A stretch of DNA of 64,000 bases from Psychromarinibacter halotolerans (lineage in GTDB: Bacteria; Pseudomonadota; Alphaproteobacteria; Rhodobacterales; Rhodobacteraceae): positions 124,001 through 188,000 of the forward strand of contig NZ_JARGYD010000003.1 of the NCBI RefSeq assembly GCF_029168315.1, in the 5' to 3' direction. Shown here in pieces: positions 52,490 through 60,211 of the stretch (positions are counted from its first letter, which is position 1; each line of letters opens with the position of its first letter). The position numbers and the translations under genes were made by a program. Under the pieces are notes generated by a model that had not been told where the DNA came from, did not search any database, and worked only from the letters and a program-made list of their open reading frames with translations.

Positions 52490-55212
52490 GCCGATTGCCT
52501 TTCCTGCTTGGCGCCAAGGGCGGCCTTCATGATTTCGCCGAAGATGCCGCCTTCGCGCAGCAGGTCGGTTTCGTGCTTGCTGGCGACGTCAAGGCGCACG
52601 TCGAACGCCGTCACCGTTCCGTCGGTGCTTTCGGCCCGGACCGAGACGGGCGCGCCATCGGTGACGGCCGCGTGCAGACCGGTGAAGCGGAAGCGTTCGA
52701 ACCCGGTCAGACCAAGGCTTTCGACACTGTCCCCCGGCTGGAACACCAGCGGAACGATGCCCATGCCGATCAGGTTGGCGCGGTGGATACGTTCGAAGCT
52801 TTCGGCCAGCACCGCAGCGACGCCCAGCAGCTTCGGACCCTTCGCGGCCCAGTCGCGGCTGGAGCCCATGCCATAGTCCTTGCCCGCCAGAACCACCGGC
52901 AGCTGCCCCTCGGCGCGCATCGATTGCGCGGCGTCGAAGATCGTCTGCACCTCGCCGTCGGGGGCGCGGCGGGTGAACCCGCCCTCAATCCCGCCGGCAA
53001 GACGGTTCTTCATCCGCTGGTTGGCAAAGGTCACGCGGGCCATGAATTCGTGGTTGCCGCGCCGCTGCGTCACCGCGTTGAAGTCGGCAGGCTTCACGCC
53101 CGCGTCGATCAGGTATTGCCCGGCCTGCGTGTCCGGCAGAATTTCACCGGACGGGGTCACGAAGTCGGTGGTCAGCGAGTCCCCGGCCACGACCAGCGCG
53201 CGGGCGTCGTCCAGCGCGTCCGGCATCCCGTCGCTGCCCAGTTCGATGAACGGCGGGCGCTTGATGTAGGTCGACGACGGGTCCCACGCAAAGACCGGCC
53301 CGCGCGGGTTGCCCAGTTCGTCCCAAAGCGTCGCGCCATCGAACAGCGTGCGATAGACCTTGCGGAAGCGACCCGGCGTCTGGCTGTCGCGTTCCAGCGC
53401 GGCGACCTCGTCGCGGTCGGGCCAGATATCGGACAGCATCACCGGGCGGCCATCCGCATCCGTGCCAAGCGGTTCCGTGGCAAAGTCGATGTCGACACGT
53501 CCCGCCAGTGCGAAAGCCACGACCAGCGGCGGCGACGCCAGATAGGATGCACGGGCCGATTTGTGGATGCGGCCTTCGAAGTTGCGGTTGCCCGACAGCA
53601 CCGCCGCGCAGACAAGATCGTTTTCCGCAACGGCCTCGGAAATCCCCGGCGCCAACGGCCCGGACTTGCCGGAGCAGGTGGTGCAGCCGATGCCGACGAC
53701 GTGGAAGCCCAGTTGTTCCAGCGGCGCCATCAGACCGGCGTCGGCCAGATAGTCCTCGACCAGCCGGGACCCCGGCGCAAGCGAGGTCTTGACCTGCGGC
53801 GGCACGTCCAGCCCCCGCGCGACGGCGTTGCGGGCCAACAGTCCGGCCGCCAGCATCACCGTCGGGTTCGAGGTGTTGGTGCACGACGTGATCGCGGCGA
53901 TGGTCAAGCTGCCGTGGCGCAGGGTGACCGGCGCGCCGTCGACCGTGACCTGCGCCTCGGCGGACAGGGCATCGTCGGACAGGCCGAATCCGCCCGGACC
54001 CACCGGCGCGGTCAGCGCCTCTCGGAAGGCGGGGGCGACGCGGTCCAGCGGCACCCGGTCCTGCGGGCGCTTGGGACCGGCGACGCTGGGCACGATGGCG
54101 GACAGGTCGATTTCGACCATCTCTGTCACTTCGGGCAGCGGATCGTCGGGCTCGGCCCACATGCCGCTGGCGCGGGCATAAGCCTTAACCCCGGCCACGT
54201 GATCGGCGTCGCGCCCCGAGGCGGACAGGTAATCGATGGTCCGCGCGTCGATCGGGAAGAACGCACAGGTCGCGCCGTATTCGGGCGCCATGTTGGCGAT
54301 CGTCGCCCGGTCCGGCACGGACAGGCTGGCGGCGCCCGGGCCGCAGAATTCGACGAAGGCGCCGACGACGCCCACTTGCCGCAGGCGTTCGGTCACCGTC
54401 AGAACCAAGTCCGTCGTGGTGGAACCGGCCGGCATTTCCCCGGTCAGTTGCACGCCCACGACGCGGGGAATGCGCACTTGATACGGCAGGCCAAGCGCGG
54501 CGGCCTCGCCGTCGATCCCGCCGACGCCCCACGCCATCATCCCGATCCCACCGACCATCGTCGTGTGGCTGTCGCAGCCCAGCACGAACTCGGTCGTGGT
54601 CACCGGCCCATCGGCCAGCGGCCGCTTTGCCGCGACCTGCGCGATGCTTTCAAGGTGGACCTGATGGATGATGCCGGATCCCGGCGGGACGACTTTCAGA
54701 CGGTCGAACGCCTGTTCGGCCCATTTGAAAAAGGCGTACCGTTCGGCGTTGCGCCGGTATTCGCTGGCGATGTTGCGGGCGCGAGCGTTCGGGTGCCCCG
54801 CGACGTCCACGATCAGCGAGTGGTCGATCACCAGCGTCACCGGCACCGCAGGCTCGACGCCGCCGGGGTCCATCCCGCGTTCCACCAGTGCGTCCCGCGC
54901 GGCGGCAAGATCCATCAGCGCCGGCAGGCCGGAACTGTCGGGCAGCATCACCCGCGACACCGCCAGCGGCACCGCGATCTCTGCCGTTTGCGCGGACCAG
55001 TCGCACAGCGCGGCGATCTCGGACGCGACATCGCGGCCATCCAGCGACTGATAGGCAAGGTTCTCTAGCACCACGCGCAACGATTTCGGCAAGGGCCGAT
55101 CCCGGTGCGAAAGCAAAGAGGACACGTCGATGAAGCGGCCCCCCGGGGCCCCGTTCACCCGAAGATCGGTCAGACCGATCACTGCGGAATCTTTAGGCTG
55201 CGTGTGCTGCAT
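52486..55212 (-). CDS. Aconitase-superfamily hydratase (AcnA-like paralogue)
   Basis: 908 residues from the ATG at 55212, which precedes the only plausible AcnA-like N-terminus (the frame is open to 55500 but crosses the divergent regulatory region). [4Fe-4S] ligands are C444 (ITSCTNTSNP), C510 and C513 (CTTCSGKSGPL). Other active-site segments are GCDSHTTMV (212-220), GDSLTTDFVTPSG (677-689), R726 (ARVTF) and SSRDW (784-788). As I recall canonical AcnA, the equivalent stretches read CTTCIGNSG, TTDHISPAG and RGTF, so several residues by the substrate differ. It heads a catabolic operon, which argues for a hydratase of an alkyl-maleate or similar rather than the TCA enzyme. Confidence 0.85.
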   Translation of the reverse strand: MQHTQPKDSAVIGLTDLRVNGAPGGRFIDVSSLLSHRDRPLPKSLRVVLENLAYQSLDGRDVASEIAALCDWSAQTAEIAVPLAVSRVMLPDSSGLPALMDLAAARDALVERGMDPGGVEPAVPVTLVIDHSLIVDVAGHPNARARNIASEYRRNAERYAFFKWAEQAFDRLKVVPPGSGIIHQVHLESIAQVAAKRPLADGPVTTTEFVLGCDSHTTMVGGIGMMAWGVGGIDGEAAALGLPYQVRIPRVVGVQLTGEMPAGSTTTDLVLTVTERLRQVGVVGAFVEFCGPGAASLSVPDRATIANMAPEYGATCAFFPIDARTIDYLSASGRDADHVAGVKAYARASGMWAEPDDPLPEVTEMVEIDLSAIVPSVAGPKRPQDRVPLDRVAPAFREALTAPVGPGGFGLSDDALSAEAQVTVDGAPVTLRHGSLTIAAITSCTNTSNPTVMLAAGLLARNAVARGLDVPPQVKTSLAPGSRLVEDYLADAGLMAPLEQLGFHVVGIGCTTCSGKSGPLAPGISEAVAENDLVCAAVLSGNRNFEGRIHKSARASYLASPPLVVAFALAGRVDIDFATEPLGTDADGRPVMLSDIWPDRDEVAALERDSQTPGRFRKVYRTLFDGATLWDELGNPRGPVFAWDPSSTYIKRPPFIELGSDGMPDALDDARALVVAGDSLTTDFVTPSGEILPDTQAGQYLIDAGVKPADFNAVTQRRGNHEFMARVTFANQRMKNRLAGGIEGGFTRRAPDGEVQTIFDAAQSMRAEGQLPVVLAGKDYGMGSSRDWAAKGPKLLGVAAVLAESFERIHRANLIGMGIVPLVFQPGDSVESLGLTGFERFRFTGLHAAVTDGAPVSVRAESTDGTVTAFDVRLDVASKHETDLLREGGIFGEIMKAALGAKQERQSA

Positions 55213-55239
55213 GTGATCTGGATAGGCGGCGAACCAAAA

Positions 55240-55251
55240 AGTGTCAACAGT
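55240..55251. promoter_or_regulatory. Operator-like palindrome 1 (aconitase side)
   Basis: AGTGTCAACAGT has arms AGTGT/ACAGT (one mismatch) around CA, 27 bases upstream of the aconitase-like start. It is the same 12-base motif as at 55323, 59919 and 60097. Confidence 0.7.
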
Positions 55252-55322
55252 ATTGCCTCTCGAACCTTGTGCCGAGCGATCTTCTCGTTTACTTTCGCGT
55301 TGAACACGGTAAGTTTCCCAAA

Positions 55323-55334
55323 AGTGTTGACAGA
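55323..55334. promoter_or_regulatory. Operator-like palindrome 2 (gntR side)
   Basis: AGTGTTGACAGA is the inverse form of the same motif, 11 bases before the gntR start codon. Two sites 83 bases apart bracket the divergent promoters, fitting autorepression by the FCD regulator. Confidence 0.65.
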
Positions 55335-55345
55335 ATGGGGAAGGA

Positions 55346-56026
55346 ATGACCGGCCAACAGCGCACGCGCGTCGACACTGTATTCGATGCCATCTTCCAGT
55401 TGATCCTAAGCGGTGAGATCCCGCTTGGGGGCGTCGTGAACGAGGCGTCTCTTGCTGACCGTTTCGGCGTCAGCCGCGGCCCCGTGCGCGAGGCCGTCAA
55501 GGCGCTTCAGGGGCGCGGCCTTGTCACCAAGGAACCGTACTTCAAAGCGCGAGTCGTCGATCTGTCTGTCCACGACATGATAGAGATCTTTCAGCTTCGC
55601 GAAAGCGTTGAGGGCATGAGCGTTAAGCTGGCCACGCGCGCGATGAGCGACGATTCAATGCAGCGGCTGCTGGACGATTTCGAACAGGCGGGCGGCAACG
55701 GCCGTGTGCTGGACCTGCACGTCCGCATCGCCGAGGAAAGCGGCAACAGCCGCATCCAGTCGCTTCTGTGCGACGAACTTTATTACCTGCTGCGCCTGTA
55801 TCGCGCCCGCTCGGGCTCGACACCGGGGCGGCACGACAACGCCTCGGCAGAACACTGGCAGATCCTGCGCGCCATGAAAGCGCGCGATGCCGAACTGGCC
55901 GAGTCGCTCATGCGGGCGCACATCGCCCGCGCCACCGAGGCGCTGCAGCGCCTTCTGGATACAGAACCCGCCCAGCCCCCGACAAAGGGCGCCACGGGGC
56001 GGCGAAGAAAGGACACCCACGCGTGA
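55346..56026 (+). CDS. GntR-family transcriptional regulator (FCD)
   Basis: 226 residues. The winged helix (about 8-75, EASLADRFGVSRGPVREAVKAL) is clear; the FCD domain carries DLHVRIAEESGNSRI and SAEHWQILRAMKARD, with the usual Asp/His metal-ligand spacing. It is divergent from the aconitase-like operon and overlaps the lyase gene by 4 bases (GTGA). With palindromes in both divergent regions of the cluster it is the obvious candidate repressor, probably sensing a dicarboxylate or tricarboxylate intermediate. Confidence 0.9.
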   Translation: MTGQQRTRVDTVFDAIFQLILSGEIPLGGVVNEASLADRFGVSRGPVREAVKALQGRGLVTKEPYFKARVVDLSVHDMIEIFQLRESVEGMSVKLATRAMSDDSMQRLLDDFEQAGGNGRVLDLHVRIAEESGNSRIQSLLCDELYYLLRLYRARSGSTPGRHDNASAEHWQILRAMKARDAELAESLMRAHIARATEALQRLLDTEPAQPPTKGATGRRRKDTHA

Positions 56027-56934
56027 AACCCACCAAGCGCATTCGCGAACTTCTTGCCGGAGACGACATCCTTGTCTCGCCCGGCGTCTACGACGGCTAC
56101 AGCGTGCGCCTTGTCGAGAAGATGGGCTTCAAGACGGCCTGCACCACCGGCGCGGGGCTTGCCAACTCGCGCATGGGAATGGAGGACGTCGGCATCATGG
56201 GCCTGACCGACAACCTCGACGCCTGCCGCATGATCGCGGACAGCGTGTCGATCCCGGTCATGGCCGATGCCGATACCGGCTATGGCAACCCCGCCACCGT
56301 GTGGCACGCCACCCGCCGGTTCGAGGACACCGGCGTCGCCGGCATCAACATCGAGGACCAGGTATCGCCGAAGCGGTGCGGTCACATGGCGGGCAAGGAC
56401 GTCATCGACATGCGCGAGATGGCGCGCAAGATCGAGGCCGCCTGCGACGCGCGCCGTGACGACGACTTTGTCATCCTCGCCCGCACCGACGCGATCGCGC
56501 TGGAAGGGCTGGAAGGCGCCATCAAGCGCGCCAAGCTGTACGAGAAGGCGGGCGCCGACCTGATCTTTGCCGACGCCATCAAGGGCGAGGACCAGATCAA
56601 GGCGCTGGTCGACGCGGTGGACATCCCCGTGTCGGTCAACATGGGCTTCGGCCTGCGGTCGCGCCCCACGACGCCGCTGATCCCGATCGCGCGGATGAAG
56701 GAACTGGGCGTGCGCCGGGTCACCCTGCCCCGGATGCTGCCCGCCGCCGCGCTGAAGGCGATGGAAACGGTGCTGGCCACCCTGAAGGAAGCGATCCCCA
56801 CCGGCGAGGTGGTCGACCGCCCCGACCTGATGGCGTCGATCGACGACATCTGGGGCCTGATGGGCTTCAACGAATTCCGCGATCTGGAGGCGCGCTTCAA
56901 CGATCTGGACGGCGTGGAAATTCCGGCGGACTAA
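56023..56934 (+). CDS. Isocitrate lyase/PEP mutase-family lyase (2-methylisocitrate or 2,3-dimethylmalate lyase type)
   Basis: 303 residues from a GTG at 56023. The TIM-barrel signatures are VMADADTGYGNP (79-90, Mg-binding aspartates) and INIEDQVSPKRCGHMAGK (108-125). C119 in KRCGH is the catalytic acid/base cysteine of true lyases and is replaced in PEP mutases and hydrolases. PrpB-type enzymes give pyruvate plus succinate, Dml-type enzymes pyruvate plus propionate. No prpC or methylcitrate genes are nearby, so the Dml-like reaction on the product of the aconitase-like hydratase fits better. It ends at a strong terminator. Confidence 0.88.
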   Translation: MKPTKRIRELLAGDDILVSPGVYDGYSVRLVEKMGFKTACTTGAGLANSRMGMEDVGIMGLTDNLDACRMIADSVSIPVMADADTGYGNPATVWHATRRFEDTGVAGINIEDQVSPKRCGHMAGKDVIDMREMARKIEAACDARRDDDFVILARTDAIALEGLEGAIKRAKLYEKAGADLIFADAIKGEDQIKALVDAVDIPVSVNMGFGLRSRPTTPLIPIARMKELGVRRVTLPRMLPAAALKAMETVLATLKEAIPTGEVVDRPDLMASIDDIWGLMGFNEFRDLEARFNDLDGVEIPAD

Positions 56935-56961
56935 GGTCCGCCACGCACACCACTCACGGTG

Positions 56962-57000
56962 AAAAAAGGGGCACGCGGATTGACCGTGTGCCCCCTTTTT
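56962..57000. terminator. Bidirectional rho-independent terminator
   Basis: A GGGGCACGCGG/CCGTGTGCCCC stem (with small mismatch) is flanked by AAAAAA on the left and TTTTT on the right. It ends the gntR-lyase transcript and the convergent lipoprotein gene. Confidence 0.9.
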
Positions 57001-57037
57001 CGTGGAACGGAACTGTGGTCGGGCGGTCGTACCGCCG

Positions 57038-57262
57038 TCAGGGGCCGCTGTATCCGCTGCCCTCGATCTCGCGCTTGTTGCGCTTCAAGCCCGACAGGAA
57101 CCGCGTCGGCCGGTCGGACCCGCCGGACACGCCCATTACGGCAGTGCCGGTGAACCGCACGCCGGGGACCGGGATGCCTTCGTCCGGGCTGTAGGACACG
57201 GTCCCGCCGCACCCGGCAAGGGCCACGGTCAACCCGATCAAGACCGATGAAAGACGAAGCAT
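57038..57262 (-). CDS. Small lipoprotein
   Basis: 74 residues from the ATG at 57262. MLRLSSVLIGLTVALAGCGG is a lipoprotein signal with lipobox LAGC (Cys about residue 18). The mature part is short and rich in Gly/Ser/Pro and ends with basic residues (RFLSGLKRNKREIEGSG). A TTGACA-like hexamer lies upstream on the minus strand (complement of 57388-57393). No family recognised; function unknown. Confidence 0.6.
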   Translation of the reverse strand: MLRLSSVLIGLTVALAGCGGTVSYSPDEGIPVPGVRFTGTAVMGVSGGSDRPTRFLSGLKRNKREIEGSGYSGP

Positions 57263-57441
57263 CGCATTCTTCCCTATTCTGGCGTCACGCGAAGCGGTCG
57301 GCTTCGGCGCGGTGCGGTGTTGGCCGGGCGCATCGCCCAAGGCCGGAACGTACCGCACGCCCGGAATCCGCCCCATCGACCGCGTTTTGTCAAGCTTAGT
57401 GGCCCGCGGCCCCTGCCCTCTGGGAACCGAAACGCACACGA

Positions 57442-57472
57442 GAAAAAGGGGCGGACATTGCTGTCCGCCCCC
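57442..57472 (-). terminator. Rho-independent terminator of the tctC transcript (minus strand)
   Basis: GGGGCGGACA/TGTCCGCCCC is a perfect 10-base stem with a 4-base loop; on the minus strand it is followed by TTTTT. It lies 38 bases past the tctC stop. Confidence 0.9.
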
Positions 57473-57509
57473 TCGGCCGTCTACGCGGGAAGAGAAACGC
57501 GTGGGCCGA

Positions 57510-58463
57510 TTACTCGATGTTCAGCGTCGGCAGAAGGTCCGCGAAGAACGCGTCTTCGGCCTTAAGAACCTCGGTGAACTCGGCCGAGTCGGCATAGTCG
57601 ACGGCGGTCAGACCGCTGGTGGTGAAGGTGGTGAAGCTTTCGCTGGACGCGGCAACCTCGACAGCGGCCGACAGCGTGGCGATCACGTCTTCGGGAGTGC
57701 CGGCCGGCGCCCACAGGCCCGTGTTGGGCGGCAGGGCCAGTTCGACGCCACCTTCGATCAGGGTCGGCGTGTCGGGCGCGACGGCGGTACGTTCTTCGCT
57801 CAGCTGGGCCAGCGCGACAAGGTTGCCGCCTTCGGCCTGCGGCAGGATCGCCGAGGCAAAGCCAAGAACCAGATCCACGTCACCGGCAACGGTCGAAGCG
57901 ACCGCCGGGGTCACGCCGTCGAAGGGAATGTGGAACAGCTCGATCCCGGCGGCGCGGGCAAAGGCTTCGGCCGCGATGTGGGTCGCGCCGCCGGTGCCGG
58001 CGGAACCGTAGCTGACCGCGCCCGGGTTTTCCTTGGCGTAGGCCACCAGTTCTTCGATCGTCGAGAACGGCGCGCCGTTGCGGGCGGCCATCATGTTCGG
58101 ACCGACAGCGACCCGCGCCACCGGCGCCAGATCGTCGAAGCCGTAGGGCAGGTCACGCTGGTGCGGCGCAACGGTCTGAACCGACGAAACCGCGAACAGC
58201 AGGGTGTAGCCGTCGGCATCGGCATTCGCGACGGCAGCGCCGCCAACGGTGCCACCGGCGCCGGGACGGGTCTCGACCACGACGGGCTGGCCCAGTTCCT
58301 GCGACATGCTTTCGGCCAGCGTGCGGGCCATGGTGTCGGTCGAACCCGGCGAATAGGGCACGATGATCGTGATCGCACGCGTCGGATAGTCCTGCGCAGC
58401 GGCCGCGGTCACGCCCAGCGCCAGCGCGGCGCCGGCGAGAAGGCCGGTGAGTTTGGTGTTCAT
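57510..58463 (-). CDS. tctC: Tripartite tricarboxylate transporter substrate-binding protein
   Basis: 317 residues. A Sec signal peptide (MNTKLTGLLAGAALALGVTA, cleavage after AAA-Q near residue 23) leads into the Bug/TctC fold: YPTRAITIIVPYSPGSTDTM, VVVETRPGAGGTVGG and VSYGSAGTGGATHIAAEAFA, the two carboxylate-binding loops. It delivers a dicarboxylate or tricarboxylate to the TctAB membrane pair, encoded divergently at 60931-62883. Its start overlaps the stop of the FAD dehydrogenase gene by 4 bases, so the two are translationally coupled. Confidence 0.95.
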   Translation of the reverse strand: MNTKLTGLLAGAALALGVTAAAAQDYPTRAITIIVPYSPGSTDTMARTLAESMSQELGQPVVVETRPGAGGTVGGAAVANADADGYTLLFAVSSVQTVAPHQRDLPYGFDDLAPVARVAVGPNMMAARNGAPFSTIEELVAYAKENPGAVSYGSAGTGGATHIAAEAFARAAGIELFHIPFDGVTPAVASTVAGDVDLVLGFASAILPQAEGGNLVALAQLSEERTAVAPDTPTLIEGGVELALPPNTGLWAPAGTPEDVIATLSAAVEVAASSESFTTFTTSGLTAVDYADSAEFTEVLKAEDAFFADLLPTLNIE

Positions 58464-59908
58464 GTCGTTACTCCTTGTTGAACTTTAAGGTTCGGTTCGC
58501 CGTCCGGCACAGCGGCATCCGCCACCGCGCTTCGTCCGGCTATAAGCCCGAGCCCGAGCGCCGAAAGCAGCCCGTTGCCCGAAACATATCCATTGCCGCC
58601 ATCGCGGCCGCTGATCCCCGTGGCAGCACCACCCCCGGCATACAGACCGGGGATCGGTGCACCGTCCGCGCCGATCACGCGGGCGTCCCGGTCCACGGCA
58701 AGGCCGCCCTGGGTGTGGAACAGCGCCGGGGTGATCCGTGTCGCCCGGTACGGCGCCTGTAGCGCGCCAAGACCCCACGCCGTCCGGCCGAAGGCATCGG
58801 CCTGCCCGGCGGCGGCGGCGGCCGCGGCGTCGATGGTCGCGGTCAGCGCATCGCCCGGCACGCCGATGGCCTGTGCCAGTTCGCCCGCCGTCGCCCCGGC
58901 CACCGCATCGCCCATCCGCGCGATCTCGGCGAACTCGGGCTGACCGGCGGCCACGTCGGCCTCGATCCTTGCATCATATACCATGAAAAGCGGCCCGGTG
59001 GCGGCAAGCTCGACCCCGGCGAAGGCGGAATAGCCCAGCGTCTCGTCCCCGATGCGCTGACCGCTTGCGTCGACGACGAAGCCGCCACGCTCGACCACGG
59101 TCCACGTCACCAGCACGCCGCTGCGCGCGGCCAGTCCGGCGTGGCCTTGATACGCCCCAAGATTTCCGGTGCGGGCGCCCAGCGCCCTGCCCCAGCGAAG
59201 CGCCTCGCCGGTCGAGCCGGTCGCACCCGCATAGGTCGCCGCCTGCGCGCCTGGGCACAGCTCTGCCACCAGATCGCGCGCGCCGCCGAAGCCGTTCGCC
59301 GCAAGGATCACAGCCTTGGCGCCGATCCGGCTTTCGCGGCCATCCGGGTCGCGGGCAATCGCGCCCGTCACGCGACCATCGGCCACGGTCAGTTCGACCA
59401 CGGGCTGGCCGGGTGCCACGGGGATGCCGCGCCGCTCGGCCTCTGCCTCGAGATCCGCCATCAGTTCCGCGCCCGTGCGCGAGGGCGGCGCGTGCAGACG
59501 CGTGACGGAATGGCCGACGTGTTTGTATCCGGCGACGAGCGTCAGGCCGACGTGGGCCTCGTCGATCAGCCATTCAACAAGCTCTGCCGAAAGTCCGGCC
59601 AGCCGCTCGGTCAGGTGGTCTGCATCATGGGGTCCGCTGACGCGCATCAGGTCGTTGCGAAACACGTCCGGCCCGTCCGTGACACCGGCAGCGGCCTGAA
59701 GCCGCGTGCCCGCACCGGGGATCGAACCGCTGGACAGCGCCGTGTTCCCGGCCAGCCGGGACTGCTTTTCCAGCACCGCGACCGAGGCCCCCGCCGCATC
59801 GGCTGCAATCGCGGCAACCAGACCGCAGCCACCGCCGCCGACGACAAGAACGTCGACCTCGATATCAGGGGTTTCCGGCGTCGCAGCGGTCGTCAGGGTC
59901 ACGGTCAT
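58460..59908 (-). CDS. FAD-dependent dehydrogenase, fumarate-reductase/tricarballylate-dehydrogenase family
   Basis: 482 residues. The dinucleotide fold VDVLVVGGGGCGLVAAIAAD (18-37) and LEKQSRLAGNTALSSGSIPG place it in FAD_binding_2, with HTQGGLAVDRDARVI and GLYAGGGAATGISGRDGGNG near the end closing the FAD site. Relatives include fumarate reductase flavoproteins, TcuA (tricarballylate to cis-aconitate), KstD and urocanate reductase. A direct coupling to tctC suggests the substrate is the imported carboxylate, which would gain a C=C bond. The quinone/electron acceptor partner is not in the window. Confidence 0.85.
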   Translation of the reverse strand: MTVTLTTAATPETPDIEVDVLVVGGGGCGLVAAIAADAAGASVAVLEKQSRLAGNTALSSGSIPGAGTRLQAAAGVTDGPDVFRNDLMRVSGPHDADHLTERLAGLSAELVEWLIDEAHVGLTLVAGYKHVGHSVTRLHAPPSRTGAELMADLEAEAERRGIPVAPGQPVVELTVADGRVTGAIARDPDGRESRIGAKAVILAANGFGGARDLVAELCPGAQAATYAGATGSTGEALRWGRALGARTGNLGAYQGHAGLAARSGVLVTWTVVERGGFVVDASGQRIGDETLGYSAFAGVELAATGPLFMVYDARIEADVAAGQPEFAEIARMGDAVAGATAGELAQAIGVPGDALTATIDAAAAAAAGQADAFGRTAWGLGALQAPYRATRITPALFHTQGGLAVDRDARVIGADGAPIPGLYAGGGAATGISGRDGGNGYVSGNGLLSALGLGLIAGRSAVADAAVPDGEPNLKVQQGVTT

Positions 59909-59918
59909 ACCTTTTCAA

Positions 59919-59930
59919 AGTGTCAACACT
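59919..59930. promoter_or_regulatory. Operator-like palindrome 3 (FAD dehydrogenase side)
   Basis: AGTGTCAACACT has perfect arms AGTGT/ACACT around CA, 10 bases upstream of the FAD dehydrogenase start. Confidence 0.72.
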
Positions 59931-60096
59931 ATGCGGAGAGTCGCGCTGGAGGTCAACGCCTTCTGTGAAAGACGGTGCATTTGGCCCTCGCGCACAGGTT
60001 TCCGCGCAATTGCAGTGCATTTTCGCACGATAAGGAAAGAAAATCGCTATCCATTCCGACAACTTCCCCCCGACCCGACGGGCACCTGATGCTCAT

Positions 60097-60108
60097 ACTG
60101 TTGACAGT
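60097..60108. promoter_or_regulatory. Operator-like palindrome 4 (SDR-tctBA side)
   Basis: ACTGTTGACAGT has perfect arms ACTGT/ACAGT around TG. It includes TTGACA, so the repressor site would overlap a -35 box for the SDR-tctBA unit. Confidence 0.72.
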
Positions 60109-60211
60109 TGCGCCCGGTCTTGCCATTCCAGAGACAACTGTAACGACTGGTGCCCATGCCCTCGCAACGTCCGTTTCCTTCCCCGTGCAACCGTCGCATC
60201 CGGTTCAACCC

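Noticed and set aside
55213..55500. Longer start for the aconitase-like gene
   Set aside because: The added 96 residues would cover the divergent promoters and the start of gntR, and do not resemble aconitase.
56023..56934. Methylcitrate-cycle PrpB
   Set aside because: No prpC, prpD or acnD-type neighbours are seen; the lyase is tied to gntR and to the amidase/hydratase operon. A 2-methylisocitrate activity remains possible.
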